A stretch of 64,000 nucleotides of DNA, taken from Aliivibrio sp. 1S175 (GTDB lineage: Bacteria; Pseudomonadota; Gammaproteobacteria; Enterobacterales; Vibrionaceae). The notes under the pieces are model-generated. The model had not been told where the DNA came from and ran no database searches. It saw only the letters and a program-made list of their open reading frames with translations. The stretch is from NCBI RefSeq assembly GCF_001690985.1, contig NZ_MAJS01000079.1, forward strand, positions 1-64,000, in the 5' to 3' direction. Position numbers and translations under genes: made by a program. This document shows, in pieces, positions 9,217 to 20,391 of this stretch (positions are counted from its first letter, which is position 1; each line of letters starts with the position of its first letter).

Positions 9217-10437
9217 ATGGCGTGGAATGAGCCTGGAAATAACAACAACAATAATAATGGCGGCGGCGATAATAAAGACCCTTGGGGTAATAAAAATCGT
9301 GGCGGTCGTGAACAAGGCCCACCAGACCTTGATGAAGTTTTTAATAAACTAAGTCAAAAGCTAAGCGGTAAGTTTGGCGGTGGAAATAAAGGCGGAAACA
9401 ATAAAGGTGGCAGTGGCTTACCTTCATTTGGTAATGGCGGCGCAATTGGCTTAGGTCTCATTGCGGTTGTCGCAATTGCTATCTGGATATTTTCTGGTTT
9501 CTATACGATTGGCGAGAGTGAGCGTGGTGTCGTTTTACGCTTAGGTAAATACGATCGTATGGTTGATCCAGGTCTAAACTGGAAACCAACCTTTATTGAC
9601 CAAGTAACAGCTGTAAATATTCAATCGATTCGTTCATTAAACTCAAAAGGCTTAATGCTAACAAAAGATGAGAACGTTGTGACTGTTGAAATGGGTGTTC
9701 AATATCGAGTTGCTGACGCACGAAAATATTTATATACCGTCGTTAATGCTGATGACAGTTTACGTCAAGCGACTGATTCTGCACTTCGTGCTGTAATTGG
9801 TGACGCAAAAATGGATGATATCTTGACCAGTGGTCGTCAAGTGATCCGTCAACGTACTCAAGAAACACTGAATCGTATAGTTGATAAATATGATATGGGT
9901 TTAATTGTTGTTGATGTCAACTTCCAACTTGCTCGTCCACCGGAAGAAGTGAAAGCGTCGTTTGATGATGCAATCGCGGCTCGAGAAGATGAAGAACGTT
10001 TCATTCGTGAAGCAGAAGCCTACAGCAATGATATTCTTCCAAAAGCCACAGGTCGTGCTGAGCGTTTGAAGAAAGAAGCTCAAGGTTATACTGAACGTAC
10101 TGTGAACGGAGCTATTGGTCAAATTGCTCAGTTTGAAAAGTTGTTACCTGAATACAATAGAGCACCTGAAGTCACACGTACTCGTTTGTATCTTGATACA
10201 ATGGAACGTGTATACGGTAATACAAGTAAGGTTCTTATTGATTCTGAATCAAACGGTAATTTGTTGTATCTTCCATTAGATAAGATGGTAGGTAATCAAC
10301 AAGGGTCTGCTAAATCTTCTCCTAAAACATCAACATCATCATCTAAAAATTATGATTTTGAGTTAGAGAAAAATGGACAACCAGATCCAAAAGCGAATAC
10401 TACAAGCCGTACTTCAACTCGTGAAGGGAGATATTAA
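9217..10437 (+). CDS. hflK: FtsH regulator HflK
   Basis: SPFH/prohibitin-family membrane protein that forms the HflKC complex around the FtsH protease. The 406-aa protein starts with a low-complexity Asn/Gly-rich cytoplasmic segment (about 7-75), then one transmembrane helix (about 76-96), the SPFH domain (about 97-270) and a helical region. The C terminus is Ser/Thr-rich. It starts 18 bp after hflX and is followed 2 bp later by hflC. Confidence 0.95.
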   Translation: MAWNEPGNNNNNNNGGGDNKDPWGNKNRGGREQGPPDLDEVFNKLSQKLSGKFGGGNKGGNNKGGSGLPSFGNGGAIGLGLIAVVAIAIWIFSGFYTIGESERGVVLRLGKYDRMVDPGLNWKPTFIDQVTAVNIQSIRSLNSKGLMLTKDENVVTVEMGVQYRVADARKYLYTVVNADDSLRQATDSALRAVIGDAKMDDILTSGRQVIRQRTQETLNRIVDKYDMGLIVVDVNFQLARPPEEVKASFDDAIAAREDEERFIREAEAYSNDILPKATGRAERLKKEAQGYTERTVNGAIGQIAQFEKLLPEYNRAPEVTRTRLYLDTMERVYGNTSKVLIDSESNGNLLYLPLDKMVGNQQGSAKSSPKTSTSSSKNYDFELEKNGQPDPKANTTSRTSTREGRY

Positions 10438-10439
10438 TC

Positions 10440-11324
10440 ATGCGTAAGTTAATGATCCCAACGCTTATCGTTGTTATCGCTATTTTCTTAATGTCACTGT
10501 TTGTGATACCAGAAGGCGAACGCGGTATCGTAACTCGATTTGGTCGTTTGATTAAAGATGACAACAACATTACACGTATTTATGAACCTGGTTTACATTT
10601 TAAAATGCCAATGTTCGATCGTGTAAACGTGTTAGATGCTCGAATTCAAACAATGGATGATCAATCAGACCGTTTCGTAACATCAGAGAAAAAAGACGTT
10701 ATTATCGATTCATACGTTAAATGGAAAATTAAAGATTTCGGTCAATTCTATTTAGCAACAGGTGGCGGTAATATCTTAACGGCGGAATCTTTATTGCAAC
10801 GTCGTGTATCTGATGGCTTACGAGCTGAAATTGGTAGTAAAACCGTTAAAGAAATCGTTTCTGAAAAACGTGAACAAGTAATGGCAACAGTACTTCTTGA
10901 CTCTCAAGAAGGAACTGGTGATTTAGGAATTGAAGTGATTGATTTACGAATCAAGAAAATCAACCTACCAGAAGAAATTTCAGAATCTATTTACCGTCGT
11001 ATGCGTGCAGAGCGTGAAGCCGTTGCTCGTAAATTACGTTCTCAAGGTCGCGAGAAAGCCGAAGTTATTCGTGCTCAATCAGAGCTTGAAGTGGCCACTA
11101 TTATTGCAGAAGCGGATAAAACAGCACAAATTACTCGTGGTGATGCTGATGCAAAAGTAGCGAAATTGTATGCAGATACGTTTAATAAAGAACCTGAGTT
11201 CTTTAGCTTTATTCGTTCATTGAAAGCATATGAAAATTCATTTAATAGCAAGAATGACATCTTGGTACTTGATCCTAAGGCTGACTTCTTCAAATACATG
11301 AATGATCCAAAAGGCGGAAAATAA
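10440..11324 (+). CDS. hflC: FtsH regulator HflC
   Basis: Partner of HflK in the inner-membrane complex that limits FtsH access to membrane substrates. The 294-aa protein has an N-terminal transmembrane helix (about 4-22) and an SPFH domain, beginning with the typical VIPEGERGIVTRFG segment, followed by a charged coiled-coil region rich in Arg, Glu and Ala. It is the last gene of the hfq-hflX-hflK-hflC run; a terminator follows. Confidence 0.95.
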   Translation: MRKLMIPTLIVVIAIFLMSLFVIPEGERGIVTRFGRLIKDDNNITRIYEPGLHFKMPMFDRVNVLDARIQTMDDQSDRFVTSEKKDVIIDSYVKWKIKDFGQFYLATGGGNILTAESLLQRRVSDGLRAEIGSKTVKEIVSEKREQVMATVLLDSQEGTGDLGIEVIDLRIKKINLPEEISESIYRRMRAEREAVARKLRSQGREKAEVIRAQSELEVATIIAEADKTAQITRGDADAKVAKLYADTFNKEPEFFSFIRSLKAYENSFNSKNDILVLDPKADFFKYMNDPKGGK

Positions 11325-11354
11325 ATCTCGTGTAGATTTTAATTCTAACTAATT

Positions 11355-11388
11355 AACAAGGTCCTTCGGGGCCTTGTTTTGTTTTTGT
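11355..11388 (+). terminator. terminator after hflC
   Basis: ACAAGGTCC pairs with GGGCCTTGT across a TTCG tetraloop with one G-T wobble, followed by a run of T residues (TTTTGTTTTTG). It separates hflC from the small yjeT-like gene. Confidence 0.8.
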
Positions 11389-11417
11389 CTATTAATTTAT
11401 CTCGATAGAGAGGTTGT

Positions 11418-11603
11418 ATGAGTAATGCTATTTGGTTGGCGATTGGCGGTGTACTTATTGTTGAAGGGCTAGGCCCATTAATTGCTCCTAATGGGTGGCG
11501 TAATATGGTGGCTCAATTGAGTGAGCAACCAGATAATACCTTGCGACGTATTGGTGGTTGCTTAGTTGTGACTGGTGTTGTGATTTGCAGTGTGATGCTT
11601 TGA
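11418..11603 (+). CDS. DUF2065 small membrane protein (YjeT-like)
   Basis: A 61-aa protein of unknown function. Two hydrophobic helices (about 4-24 and 43-60) flank a short polar stretch with the conserved PNGWRNMV and LRRIGG segments typical of DUF2065. In E. coli the homologous yjeT lies in the same place between hflC and purA, so synteny supports the call. The start has a ribosome site GAGAGG. Confidence 0.8.
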   Translation: MSNAIWLAIGGVLIVEGLGPLIAPNGWRNMVAQLSEQPDNTLRRIGGCLVVTGVVICSVML

Positions 11604-11763
11604 ATTTTGTTAGAAATCTAAGCGCATAAACTTGGTTTGATTTTATTGAGAATAATAAATGACAAATTTGTTTATATTGGCAGCGGTTTATTGTGAAAGT
11701 GAGTTTTCCCTTAAAAATAAATGAAACATTTTTCTATCAATGCTAGAATCCATTTTTAACTAA

Positions 11764-13098
<1,335 letters not shown>

Positions 13099-13114
13099 TA
13101 ACGAACGAATGAAT

Positions 13115-13145
13115 AAAAACCAGCTCATGTAGCTGGTTTTTTTGT
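13115..13145 (+). terminator. terminator of purA
   Basis: AAAACCAGCT and AGCTGGTTTT form a perfect 10-bp stem with a 5-nt loop, followed by a T run. Confidence 0.85.
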
Positions 13146-13251
13146 GCCTAAATTTTGAGGCTTGAGCCTTTTAATTCATATTATCATCAATTATTTAATC
13201 AACGATTTATAAAGTATGGGCAAAAAATTGCCACTTAGGGTGAATTTTGCC

Positions 13252-13278
13252 TAAAGAACTTGCCGCTTACGTCGATAC
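13252..13278 (+). promoter_or_regulatory. sigma-28 (FliA)-type promoter for motX
   Basis: TAAA at 13252-13255 and GTCGATAC at 13271-13278 are separated by 15 nt. The flagellar sigma-28 consensus is TAAA-N15-GCCGATAA, so spacing is exact and six of eight bases of the -10 element match. It lies 33 bp before the motX start, which fits late flagellar gene control. Confidence 0.65.
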
Positions 13279-13310
13279 AATAAATACAGTGACAAAGAGT
13301 TGATGAATTT

Positions 13311-13943
13311 ATGAAACTACGACATCTCGTAGCAGCTTGTATGGTGGCACTTGTGCCCGTGCATGCTTCTAGCGAAGAGATCGGGGAACCGATCCCAATT
13401 TATACCGAAAACCAATTATTCCGGCTGTTTGATACTAACTCACAGTTAACTCGTGTGAAGAACGTGGATAATTGTCAATTAGTTGAAGATATCGTTGCTC
13501 GTGCAACCAAAATTGATTCTCCTGCGTATGAGTTCCTTTATGGGGATATGCTTGCATGGGGAGTGTGTGTTGACCGTGATGTAGAGCTAGGTCTCTATTA
13601 TATGGAAAATGCAGCAAGGCAAGGCTTACCCGCCGCACTTGAGCAAATTGGTCGATATTATGCCAAAGGCACATTAGTGCAGCAAGACAGAGAGAGAGCG
13701 ATCCCTTATCTGCGTGAAGCGGCAGGGATGGGTAATATTAATGCTCGTATTCATTTAGCGGAATTACTGCTTAGTGATTATGGCAGCCCGCTAGATTATG
13801 AAGATGCGTATCGATGGTTATATAATTCGATAACTTCTGATGGTCGTCAACATAGACGAATTGCTAATTTGAGAAATGGATTAGAGATGCGCATGCCAGG
13901 TAACGTTATTGCGAGAGCAAAAAGGCGAGATACCTTCTGGTAG
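13311..13943 (+). CDS. motX: sodium-driven flagellar motor T-ring protein MotX
   Basis: Periplasmic protein needed, with MotY, to hold the PomAB stator around the sodium-driven polar flagellum. The 210-aa protein has a signal peptide (about 1-20), conserved cysteines, and Sel1-like repeats over about 60-170 (YGDMLAWGVC, YYMENAARQGLPAALEQIGRYY, YLREAAGMGNINARIHLAELL). Length agrees with Vibrio MotX (about 211 aa), and motX lies beside purA in Vibrio. The sigma-28-like promoter upstream is independent support. A generic Sel1-repeat protein is the alternative. Confidence 0.88.
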   Translation: MKLRHLVAACMVALVPVHASSEEIGEPIPIYTENQLFRLFDTNSQLTRVKNVDNCQLVEDIVARATKIDSPAYEFLYGDMLAWGVCVDRDVELGLYYMENAARQGLPAALEQIGRYYAKGTLVQQDRERAIPYLREAAGMGNINARIHLAELLLSDYGSPLDYEDAYRWLYNSITSDGRQHRRIANLRNGLEMRMPGNVIARAKRRDTFW

Positions 13944-13998
13944 AACCTAAGTGCTAATATGTAACTGTTTTTGTTAGATAGGTAATGTCATCAACTCT

Positions 13999-14036
13999 AA
14001 AAAACGCCCAGCGATTATTCATCGCTGGGCGTTTTT
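13999..14036. terminator. bidirectional terminator between motX and hmp
   Basis: AAAAACGCCCAGCGAT pairs with ATCGCTGGGCGTTTTT across a 4-nt loop. A-rich and T-rich flanks allow it to work for both converging genes. Confidence 0.88.
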
Positions 14037-14054
14037 GCATTTTAATTTAGCGGT

Positions 14055-15239
14055 TTAAAGAACTTTATGAGGGCCAAAGCATTCGTAGTGAATACGATCT
14101 TCAGTAACACCCAGTTCAATTAACTGTTTCGCGACATGTTGCATAAAGCCCACAGGACCACAGAAATAATAATGACCAGTATCAGAGATGATCTCTTCTT
14201 TAACGTCAGCTAAGTTAATTAAACCGCCAAACTGGAAGTCTTGATTTAGCTTATCTGTTTCCTGTGCTTGGTTATACCAAGTATACGCAGAGATATGTTC
14301 ATGCTTCTCTGCTAAAGCAGAAATATGGTGTTTAAATGCATGTTGAGATCCATTTTCTGTCGCGTGCAGCCAAGTTACTTTTTCTTCATGCTGGGTAAGT
14401 GTTTCTAGCATAGAAAGAGTAGGAGTTAAGCCAACACCTGCAGAAATAAGCGTAACAGGTGTTGATGCTTCAACATCTAAGAAAAAATCGCCAGCAGGCG
14501 CAGTAAGATTTACCTTATCGCCAACATTGAGTGACGCATGTAGATAATTTGATGCTTTACCGCCTTCCTCTCGTTTTACTGAAATGCGGTATGTTTTTTC
14601 TTGAGGCGCAGAAGATAAACTGTATTGACGCACTTCTTGGTTTTCGAATTCTTCAGGATTTAAATAAATACCAATGTATTGACCTGGTTTAAATGACGAT
14701 ACCGCTAAGTCATCTGTTGGCATAAGCGTAAAGCTAGTGATGAGCTCACTTTCTTTTTCTTTTGCTATTAGCTCAAACTCACGCAGTCCGCGCCAACCAC
14801 CATCAAGAGCATTGTTATCTTGATAGATTTGTTCTTCACGTTGAATGAATACATTAGCCAGAATACCGTAAGCTTCAGCCCACGCATCTAATACTTCTTG
14901 GCCTGGAGAAAACATTTCATCAAGCGTTGCGATTAAGTGTCCACCAACAATATTGTATTGCTCGGCGGTGATCATAAAGCTGGTATGTTTGTGTGCTATT
15001 TTTTCAACAGCAGGCAGTAAGACTGCTAGGTTTTCAATATTACCCGCATAAGCACAGATTGCATTGAATAACGCTTCTCGTTGATCGCCATTGCGCTGAT
15101 TACTCATGTTAAAAATATCTTTTAACTCTGGATTATGAGTAAACATACGATCGTAAAAATGCGCGGTTAATGCCGGGCCGGTTTGTGCAAGTAATGGAAT
15201 AGTGGATTTAATGATGTCGATAGTATTTTTGCTGAGCAT
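14055..15239 (-). CDS. hmp: flavohemoglobin Hmp (nitric oxide dioxygenase)
   Basis: Cytosolic enzyme that turns nitric oxide into nitrate with O2 and NAD(P)H. The 394-aa protein has a globin domain (about 1-140) with proximal haem His85, distal Tyr29 and Gln53, an FAD domain with RQYSLSS, and a C-terminal NAD domain with [11 protein letters not shown] and YFCGPVGFM. It is divergent from nsrR, and two NsrR-like operators lie between them, so repression by NsrR and release by NO is expected. In A. fischeri Hmp is known to protect against host NO during squid colonisation. Confidence 0.96.
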   Translation of the reverse strand: MLSKNTIDIIKSTIPLLAQTGPALTAHFYDRMFTHNPELKDIFNMSNQRNGDQREALFNAICAYAGNIENLAVLLPAVEKIAHKHTSFMITAEQYNIVGGHLIATLDEMFSPGQEVLDAWAEAYGILANVFIQREEQIYQDNNALDGGWRGLREFELIAKEKESELITSFTLMPTDDLAVSSFKPGQYIGIYLNPEEFENQEVRQYSLSSAPQEKTYRISVKREEGGKASNYLHASLNVGDKVNLTAPAGDFFLDVEASTPVTLISAGVGLTPTLSMLETLTQHEEKVTWLHATENGSQHAFKHHISALAEKHEHISAYTWYNQAQETDKLNQDFQFGGLINLADVKEEIISDTGHYYFCGPVGFMQHVAKQLIELGVTEDRIHYECFGPHKVL

Positions 15240-15254
15240 GATTTATTACCTTTA

Positions 15255-15277
15255 AAGGTGTATTTATAATGTATGTT
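15255..15277. promoter_or_regulatory. NsrR operator 1 (hmp side)
   Basis: Two 11-nt halves, AAGGTGTATTT and TAATGTATGTT, separated by one base. They closely match the NsrR consensus AAGATGYATTT-N-AAATRCATCTT. The site lies 16 bp upstream of the hmp start codon. Confidence 0.7.
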
Positions 15278-15279
15278 AT

Positions 15280-15302
15280 AAGTTGTATCTAAAATATATC
15301 TT
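15280..15302. promoter_or_regulatory. NsrR operator 2 (nsrR side)
   Basis: Halves AAGTTGTATCT and AAATATATCTT around one base, again fitting the NsrR consensus. It starts 25 bp after operator 1, roughly two and a half helical turns, so two NsrR dimers could sit between the divergent promoters. Confidence 0.7.
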
Positions 15303-15348
15303 TTAGTCAAGAGAAGAATTACAATGAAAAAGACATTAAGGAGAGGAT

Positions 15349-15774
15349 ATGCAGCTTACAAATTTTACCGACTTTGGCTTGAGAGCCTTGATATTCCTAG
15401 CTTCGTTACCTAAGGATGAATTAACCAGTATTACTATCGTGACAGAAACATTTGATGTGTCACGTAATCACATGGTTAAAATAATAAACAAATTAGGCCA
15501 AGAAGGTTACGTAAAAACGGTTCGAGGAAAGAACGGTGGCATCTGTTTAGGAAGACCAGCAGAGCTGATTAATATCGGAGATGTGATACGTTCTATTGAG
15601 CCATTACAAGTTGTGAATTGTGCTCCTGATTTTTGTCATATCACATCGGCTTGTCGATTGAAGAGCGCACTCGCTAAAGCCAAGCAAGCATTCTTAGGTG
15701 AACTGGATAATTACACCATTCAAGATATGTTAACTGACAACAATGAATTACTGATTTTGTTAAAGAGAGTTTAG
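15349..15774 (+). CDS. nsrR: nitric-oxide-sensing repressor NsrR
   Basis: Rrf2-family repressor with an iron-sulfur cluster that reacts with NO. The 141-aa protein has an N-terminal winged helix (about 1-65) and three conserved cysteines Cys91, Cys96 and Cys102 in the [12 protein letters not shown] segment, the family cluster ligands. A strong ribosome site (AAGGAGAGG) precedes the ATG. It is divergent from its target hmp and upstream of rnr-rlmB, the same order as E. coli nsrR-rnr-rlmB. Confidence 0.95.
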   Translation: MQLTNFTDFGLRALIFLASLPKDELTSITIVTETFDVSRNHMVKIINKLGQEGYVKTVRGKNGGICLGRPAELINIGDVIRSIEPLQVVNCAPDFCHITSACRLKSALAKAKQAFLGELDNYTIQDMLTDNNELLILLKRV

Positions 15775-15861
15775 CTTGTAATTCCAGATCCTTTCCTATC
15801 TGTTGTTTCTATACTCAGGTACAATTACCTTATTATCTCCTCCGACTAAGCAGGTCAGCCT

Positions 15862-18369
15862 ATGTCTAAGATTATTCAAAACGATCCTTTCCAAGATCGA
15901 GAAGCAGAAAAGTACGAGAATCCAATTCCAAGCCGTGAGTTCATTCTTGAATTTTTCCAAAAAGCAGAAGCGCCTTTAAATCGTAATGACTTATTCGAAG
16001 CCCTGGGTTTATCTGGTGAAGATAACTACGAAGGTTTACGTCGTCGTTTAAGAGCGATGGAGCGAGATGGACAATTAGTCTTTACTCGTCGTCAGTGTTA
16101 CGCATTACCAGAGCGTATTGAGGTATTAAAAGGCCTTGTTCTTGGTCACCGTGATGGCTTCGGCTGGATCCGTCCTGAAGGCAGCATTGGTAAAGATAAC
16201 GATGTGCTTTTGCCTTTCCACCAAATGAAAAAAGTTATTCATGGTGATGTAGTACTAGTTCAGCCAACAGGTACTGATAAACGAGGCCGAAAAGAAGGTC
16301 GTGTTATCCGTGTATTAGAGCCTCATAACGATGGCATTGTTGGCCGATTCTTTACGGAAGATGGATTAAGTTTCGTTGTGCCTGACGATTCGCGTATTAA
16401 TCAAGATATCTTCATCCCTAATGAGCATAAAATGAGTGCTCGAATGGGGAATGTTGTTGTGATTAATATCACTGACCGTGGTGGCCGTGCTCGCGGCATG
16501 TCAGGTCAGGTAATTGAAGTTCTTGGTGAGAATATGGCTCCGGGAATGGAAATTGACATTGCACTTCGTACACACAATATTCCTCATGTATGGCCAGCAG
16601 CGGTTGAAAAACAAGTTGAAGGGCTAGCAGAGGAAGTGCCAGAAGAAGCAAAAGAAGGCCGTGTTGATCTTCGTGAATTACCATTGGTAACGATTGATGG
16701 TGAAGATGCTCGAGATTTCGATGATGCCGTATTCTGTCAAGCGAAAGCCTCAGGTGGCTGGCGCTTATGGGTTGCGATTGCCGATGTTAGTTATTACGTT
16801 CGTCCAGAAAACGCATTAGACAAAGAAGCGATTCAGCGTGGTAATTCAGTTTACTTCCCTGCTCAAGTGGTTCCGATGTTACCGGAAATCTTGTCTAACG
16901 GTTTGTGTTCATTGAATCCTCAAGTTGACCGTTTATGTATGGTGTGTGAGATGACTATCTCTGCATCAGGAAAACTGTCAGGCTTTAAACATTACGAAGC
17001 GGTGATGAACTCACACGCGCGTCTTACGTATAATAAAGTAAGCGACATTCTTGATGGTGACGAAGAACTAACTCAACGTTATGAACCGCTGGTTCCGCAC
17101 TTGAAAGAACTGCACAACATGTATCAGGTGTTAAAAACAGCACGTGAAGCGCGTGGTGCCATTGAATTTGAAACCATTGAAACTAAATTTATTTTCAATG
17201 CTGAACGTAAAATAGATCGCATCGAACCTGTGATCCGTAATGACGCACATAAAATCATCGAAGAATGTATGATTTTGGCGAACATTGCTTCAGCGACTTT
17301 TGTAGAAAAAGCAAAAGAGCCAGCGTTGTACCGTGTGCATGAAGCGCCAGGTGAAGAACGCTTAACGGGTTTCCGTGATTTCTTAGGAGAGTTAGGTTTA
17401 AGCTTATCTGGTGGGTTAACGCCATCTCCAACAGATTACGGTCAATTAGTTCATTTAATTGCTGATCGTCCAGATAAAGAATTGATTCAAACGATGTTAC
17501 TGCGCTCAATGAAGCAAGCGGTATATAACGCAGATAATCAAGGTCACTTTGGTTTGGCTCTTAAGCGTTATGCGCACTTTACGTCGCCAATTCGTCGTTA
17601 CCCTGATTTATTATTGCATCGTGCTATTAAGTATCTTATTGCAAAAGAAAAAGGTCATAACACCGATCGTTGGACACCAACAGGTGGGTATCATTATTCG
17701 TTTGATGATATGGATGTGTTTGGTGAGCAATGTTCAATGACAGAGCGTCGTGCAGATGATGCGACACGTGATGTGTCTGATTGGTTGAAGTGTGAATACA
17801 TGCAAGATCATATTGGCGAAGAACTAGAAGGTGTGATTGCCAATGTCACGGGCTTTGGTTTCTTTGTTCGATTGAATGAGTTGCACATCGATGGTCTGGT
17901 ACATATTTCATCTTTGGCAAATGACTATTATCAATTTGATGCTGCGGGTCAGCGTTTAACGGGTGAGAGTTCAGGTCAGATCTTCCGATTGGGTGATCAA
18001 GTGACGGTGAAAGTACTTGCCGTTAACTTAGATAGTCGCAACATTGATTTTGAATGCACGACATCAATGCGTAAAGCGCGTGGTCAAGGTAAAACAACCA
18101 AAGACAATGCGAAGAAGCGTGATGATAAAAAAGCCCCTCGTCGAGATCCTAACTTTAAAGCAAAAAAAGGCGATAAAGTTGAACCAAAAGGTCGCGGTCA
18201 ATTAGCTGATCGTAAATCCAAAGGTAAGGGCAAGGTTAATTCAAAAGCTCAAGCCATGGTTGAACCAACGAAACGTCCTGACGGTTCTGCTGAAGGCGCT
18301 CCGGCGAAGAAAAAACCAAGACACAAGAAAAAAATACGTGCAAGAAAGCCGAAACCAAAGGCTGAGTAA
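15862..18369 (+). CDS. rnr: ribonuclease R
   Basis: Processive 3'-5' exoribonuclease that degrades structured RNA and acts in rRNA and tmRNA quality control. The 835-aa protein has an N-terminal helix-turn-helix, two cold-shock domains (about 80-230), the RNB catalytic domain with metal-binding DARDFDDAV (near 280), an S1 domain (about 648-730) and a Lys/Arg-rich tail of about 100 residues. Length matches the family. An 87-bp gap after nsrR holds TACAAT at 15822-15827, a possible -10 for its own promoter. Confidence 0.96.
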   Translation: MSKIIQNDPFQDREAEKYENPIPSREFILEFFQKAEAPLNRNDLFEALGLSGEDNYEGLRRRLRAMERDGQLVFTRRQCYALPERIEVLKGLVLGHRDGFGWIRPEGSIGKDNDVLLPFHQMKKVIHGDVVLVQPTGTDKRGRKEGRVIRVLEPHNDGIVGRFFTEDGLSFVVPDDSRINQDIFIPNEHKMSARMGNVVVINITDRGGRARGMSGQVIEVLGENMAPGMEIDIALRTHNIPHVWPAAVEKQVEGLAEEVPEEAKEGRVDLRELPLVTIDGEDARDFDDAVFCQAKASGGWRLWVAIADVSYYVRPENALDKEAIQRGNSVYFPAQVVPMLPEILSNGLCSLNPQVDRLCMVCEMTISASGKLSGFKHYEAVMNSHARLTYNKVSDILDGDEELTQRYEPLVPHLKELHNMYQVLKTAREARGAIEFETIETKFIFNAERKIDRIEPVIRNDAHKIIEECMILANIASATFVEKAKEPALYRVHEAPGEERLTGFRDFLGELGLSLSGGLTPSPTDYGQLVHLIADRPDKELIQTMLLRSMKQAVYNADNQGHFGLALKRYAHFTSPIRRYPDLLLHRAIKYLIAKEKGHNTDRWTPTGGYHYSFDDMDVFGEQCSMTERRADDATRDVSDWLKCEYMQDHIGEELEGVIANVTGFGFFVRLNELHIDGLVHISSLANDYYQFDAAGQRLTGESSGQIFRLGDQVTVKVLAVNLDSRNIDFECTTSMRKARGQGKTTKDNAKKRDDKKAPRRDPNFKAKKGDKVEPKGRGQLADRKSKGKGKVNSKAQAMVEPTKRPDGSAEGAPAKKKPRHKKKIRARKPKPKAE

Positions 18370-18382
18370 GTAAACATTCGAT

Positions 18383-18404
18383 AATGAGGCAACGTTGCCT
18401 CATT
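18383..18404. repeat. 22-bp perfect palindrome between rnr and rlmB
   Basis: AATGAGGCAAC is followed directly by its reverse complement GTTGCCTCATT. As RNA it would form a tight hairpin 14 nt after the rnr stop, but there is no T tract, so transcription probably reads through into rlmB. Confidence 0.6.
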
Positions 18405-18439
18405 AGCTCCACTAATTTGTAATAGAAAGAAGCGATAAC

Positions 18440-19183
18440 ATGAGTAATGAATTTCTTTTTGGTATCCACGCAACCAAAGCTGTATTAGAGCGTGATCCTG
18501 CCCGTTTCATTGAAATCTTTGTATTAAAAGGTCGTGAAGACGATCGTTTATTACCTATCATCACTGAACTAGGTGAACTTGGATTTAAGATCCAAGAACT
18601 TCCACGTAAAACGTTAGACGACAAAGCGAAAGGTGCAAATCACCAAGGTATTATTGCTCGTGTTACGCCTGCTAAGCAGTTGAATGAACGTGATTTAGAC
18701 GACATCATGGATAAAACAGAGAATCCATTATTCTTAGTTCTTGATGGTGTAACCGATCCTCACAACCTTGGTGCTTGTCTGCGTAATGCTGATGGTGCAG
18801 GTGTGGCTGCGGTTATTGTTCCTAAAGATAAATCAGCATCAATGACAGCAACAGTAAGTAAAGTGGCTTGTGGTGCGGCTGAAATGGTGCCTCTTGTACG
18901 TGTAACTAACTTGGCTCGTACTATGCGTGCACTTCAAGAGAAAGGTGTATGGTTTGTTGGTACCGCTGGTGAAGCTACACATGATGTATATCAAGCGAAA
19001 CTTACAGGGCCATTAGCTATCGTTATGGGTGCAGAGGGGGACGGCATGCGTCGTTTAACTCGTGAGACTTGTGATGACCTCATTAAAATCCCTATGGCAG
19101 GTTCTGTAACGAGCCTAAATGTTTCTGTAGCGTCAGGTGTCTGTTTGTTTGAAGCGGTACGTCAGCGTTCGCTACAAGGCTAA
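18440..19183 (+). CDS. rlmB: 23S rRNA (guanosine-2'-O-)-methyltransferase RlmB
   Basis: SpoU-family methyltransferase that modifies G2251 in the peptidyl-transferase P loop. The 247-aa protein has an N-terminal L7Ae-like substrate domain (about 1-85) and a knotted SPOUT domain with the three family motifs: [23 protein letters not shown] and [15 protein letters not shown]. Close to E. coli RlmB in length (243 aa) and in the same place after rnr. Confidence 0.95.
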   Translation: MSNEFLFGIHATKAVLERDPARFIEIFVLKGREDDRLLPIITELGELGFKIQELPRKTLDDKAKGANHQGIIARVTPAKQLNERDLDDIMDKTENPLFLVLDGVTDPHNLGACLRNADGAGVAAVIVPKDKSASMTATVSKVACGAAEMVPLVRVTNLARTMRALQEKGVWFVGTAGEATHDVYQAKLTGPLAIVMGAEGDGMRRLTRETCDDLIKIPMAGSVTSLNVSVASGVCLFEAVRQRSLQG

Positions 19184-19212
19184 ATAGTCTATAAAAACAA
19201 GTGGCTAAGAGT

Positions 19213-19246
19213 GAAGGTAATGATGATTTCATTGCCTTCTTTTTTT
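19213..19246 (+). terminator. terminator after rlmB
   Basis: GAAGGTAATG pairs with CATTGCCTTC with one wobble across a 7-nt loop, then eight T residues. Confidence 0.8.
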
Positions 19247-19291
19247 AAACTAAATGAACGAAAATATTTTTGTGATTTAGGTATCTTTTTC

Positions 19292-19320
19292 TTGCCAATA
19301 ACGCTGTTTTTCTATACTAT
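19292..19320 (+). promoter_or_regulatory. sigma-70 promoter of the rpsF operon
   Basis: TTGCCA at 19292-19297 and TACTAT at 19315-19320 with a 17-bp spacer. It lies about 95 bp before rpsF, leaving a structured leader, and after the rlmB terminator. Confidence 0.6.
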
Positions 19321-19335
19321 CCGCCGTTCTTAATT

Positions 19336-19410
19336 CTCAGTCTTTTTTTTAGTTCCTTGCTTCCCTTGGATGACTGAGCCAATCGTGGAAGCTGAATAAT
19401 CCGTAAGGAG
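19336..19410 (+). promoter_or_regulatory. structured rpsF leader, possible autoregulatory element
   Basis: A hairpin forms from GCTTCC (19359-19364) with GGAAGC (19387-19392) and TTGG (19366-19369) with CCAA (19379-19382). Its loop holds GACTGAG (19372-19378), the exact complement of CTCAGTC at 19336-19342, so a pseudoknot or a switch between two folds is possible. CCG at 19401-19403 lies beside the ribosome site AAGGAG (19405-19410). The S6:S18 complex is known to bind a leader RNA motif with a conserved CCG in many bacteria; whether this is that motif is inference. Confidence 0.4.
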
Positions 19411-19416
19411 CAACCA

Positions 19417-19797
19417 ATGCGTCATTATGAAATCGTATTCATGGTGCATCCTGATCAAAGCGAGCAAGTTGCTGGCATGATCGAGCGTTACACAGGTTCA
19501 ATCACAGAAGCTGGTGGTACTATCCACCGTCTAGAAGATTGGGGTCGTCGTCAAATGGCTTACCCAATCAACAAATTGCATAAAGCACACTACGTTCTTA
19601 TGAACGTTGAGTCTGAGCAAGCTGTTATTGATGAACTAGAAACTGCATTCCGTTACAACGATGCTGTTCTACGTAACATGATCATGCGTACTAAAGCTGC
19701 GATCACTGAGCCATCAGTAATGATGAAAGCTAAAGAAGAGCGTACTGCTAAGCGTGAAGACGCTGCACCACGCGCTGAAGAAGCTGCTGCTGAGTAA
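19417..19797 (+). CDS. rpsF: 30S ribosomal protein bS6
   Basis: Small-subunit protein that binds the 16S central domain together with bS18. The 126-aa protein begins [18 protein letters not shown] as in E. coli S6, and ends in an acidic Glu/Ala tail that in E. coli is further glutamylated. Strong ribosome site and highly biased codons. First gene of rpsF-priB-rpsR-rplI. Confidence 0.98.
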   Translation: MRHYEIVFMVHPDQSEQVAGMIERYTGSITEAGGTIHRLEDWGRRQMAYPINKLHKAHYVLMNVESEQAVIDELETAFRYNDAVLRNMIMRTKAAITEPSVMMKAKEERTAKREDAAPRAEEAAAE

Positions 19798-19805
19798 TTG
19801 ATTTG

Positions 19806-20108
19806 ATGACCAATCGATTGGAGTTAAGCGGTATTATCGCCAAGGCTCCGGTTCGAAGTCTTAGTCCTGCGGGCATACCTCATTGTCATTTTGTCATTGA
19901 ACATCGCTCGATTAAACAGGAAGCTGGCTTATCACGTGAAGTCTATTGCAGAATGAACGTGGTAGTTAGTGGACAAGGGTCTCAAGCTTTAACTGCAAAC
20001 TTGGCTCAAAATAGTAACGTTACGGTAGGTGGTTTTATCACGTACCAGACAGGCCGAAATGGCGTGGCGAGAGTAGTGTTACATGCTGAGCATATTAAAT
20101 TCATTTAG
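19806..20108 (+). CDS. priB: primosomal replication protein PriB
   Basis: Dimeric OB-fold single-strand DNA-binding protein that stabilises PriA at forks and helps reload DnaB. The ATG at 19806 is chosen over the in-frame TTG at 19803 because PriB begins MTNRLELSG in related species; this gives 100 aa. There is no separate ribosome site, and the start lies 8 bp after the rpsF stop, so translation is probably coupled. Placement between rpsF and rpsR is the same as in E. coli. Confidence 0.95.
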   Translation: MTNRLELSGIIAKAPVRSLSPAGIPHCHFVIEHRSIKQEAGLSREVYCRMNVVVSGQGSQALTANLAQNSNVTVGGFITYQTGRNGVARVVLHAEHIKFI

Positions 20109-20120
20109 ATCTGGAGATAG

Positions 20121-20351
<231 letters not shown>

Positions 20352-20391
20352 GTCGATAGCAGTTTAAATAAGTTTATAGAGGACTAAGATA

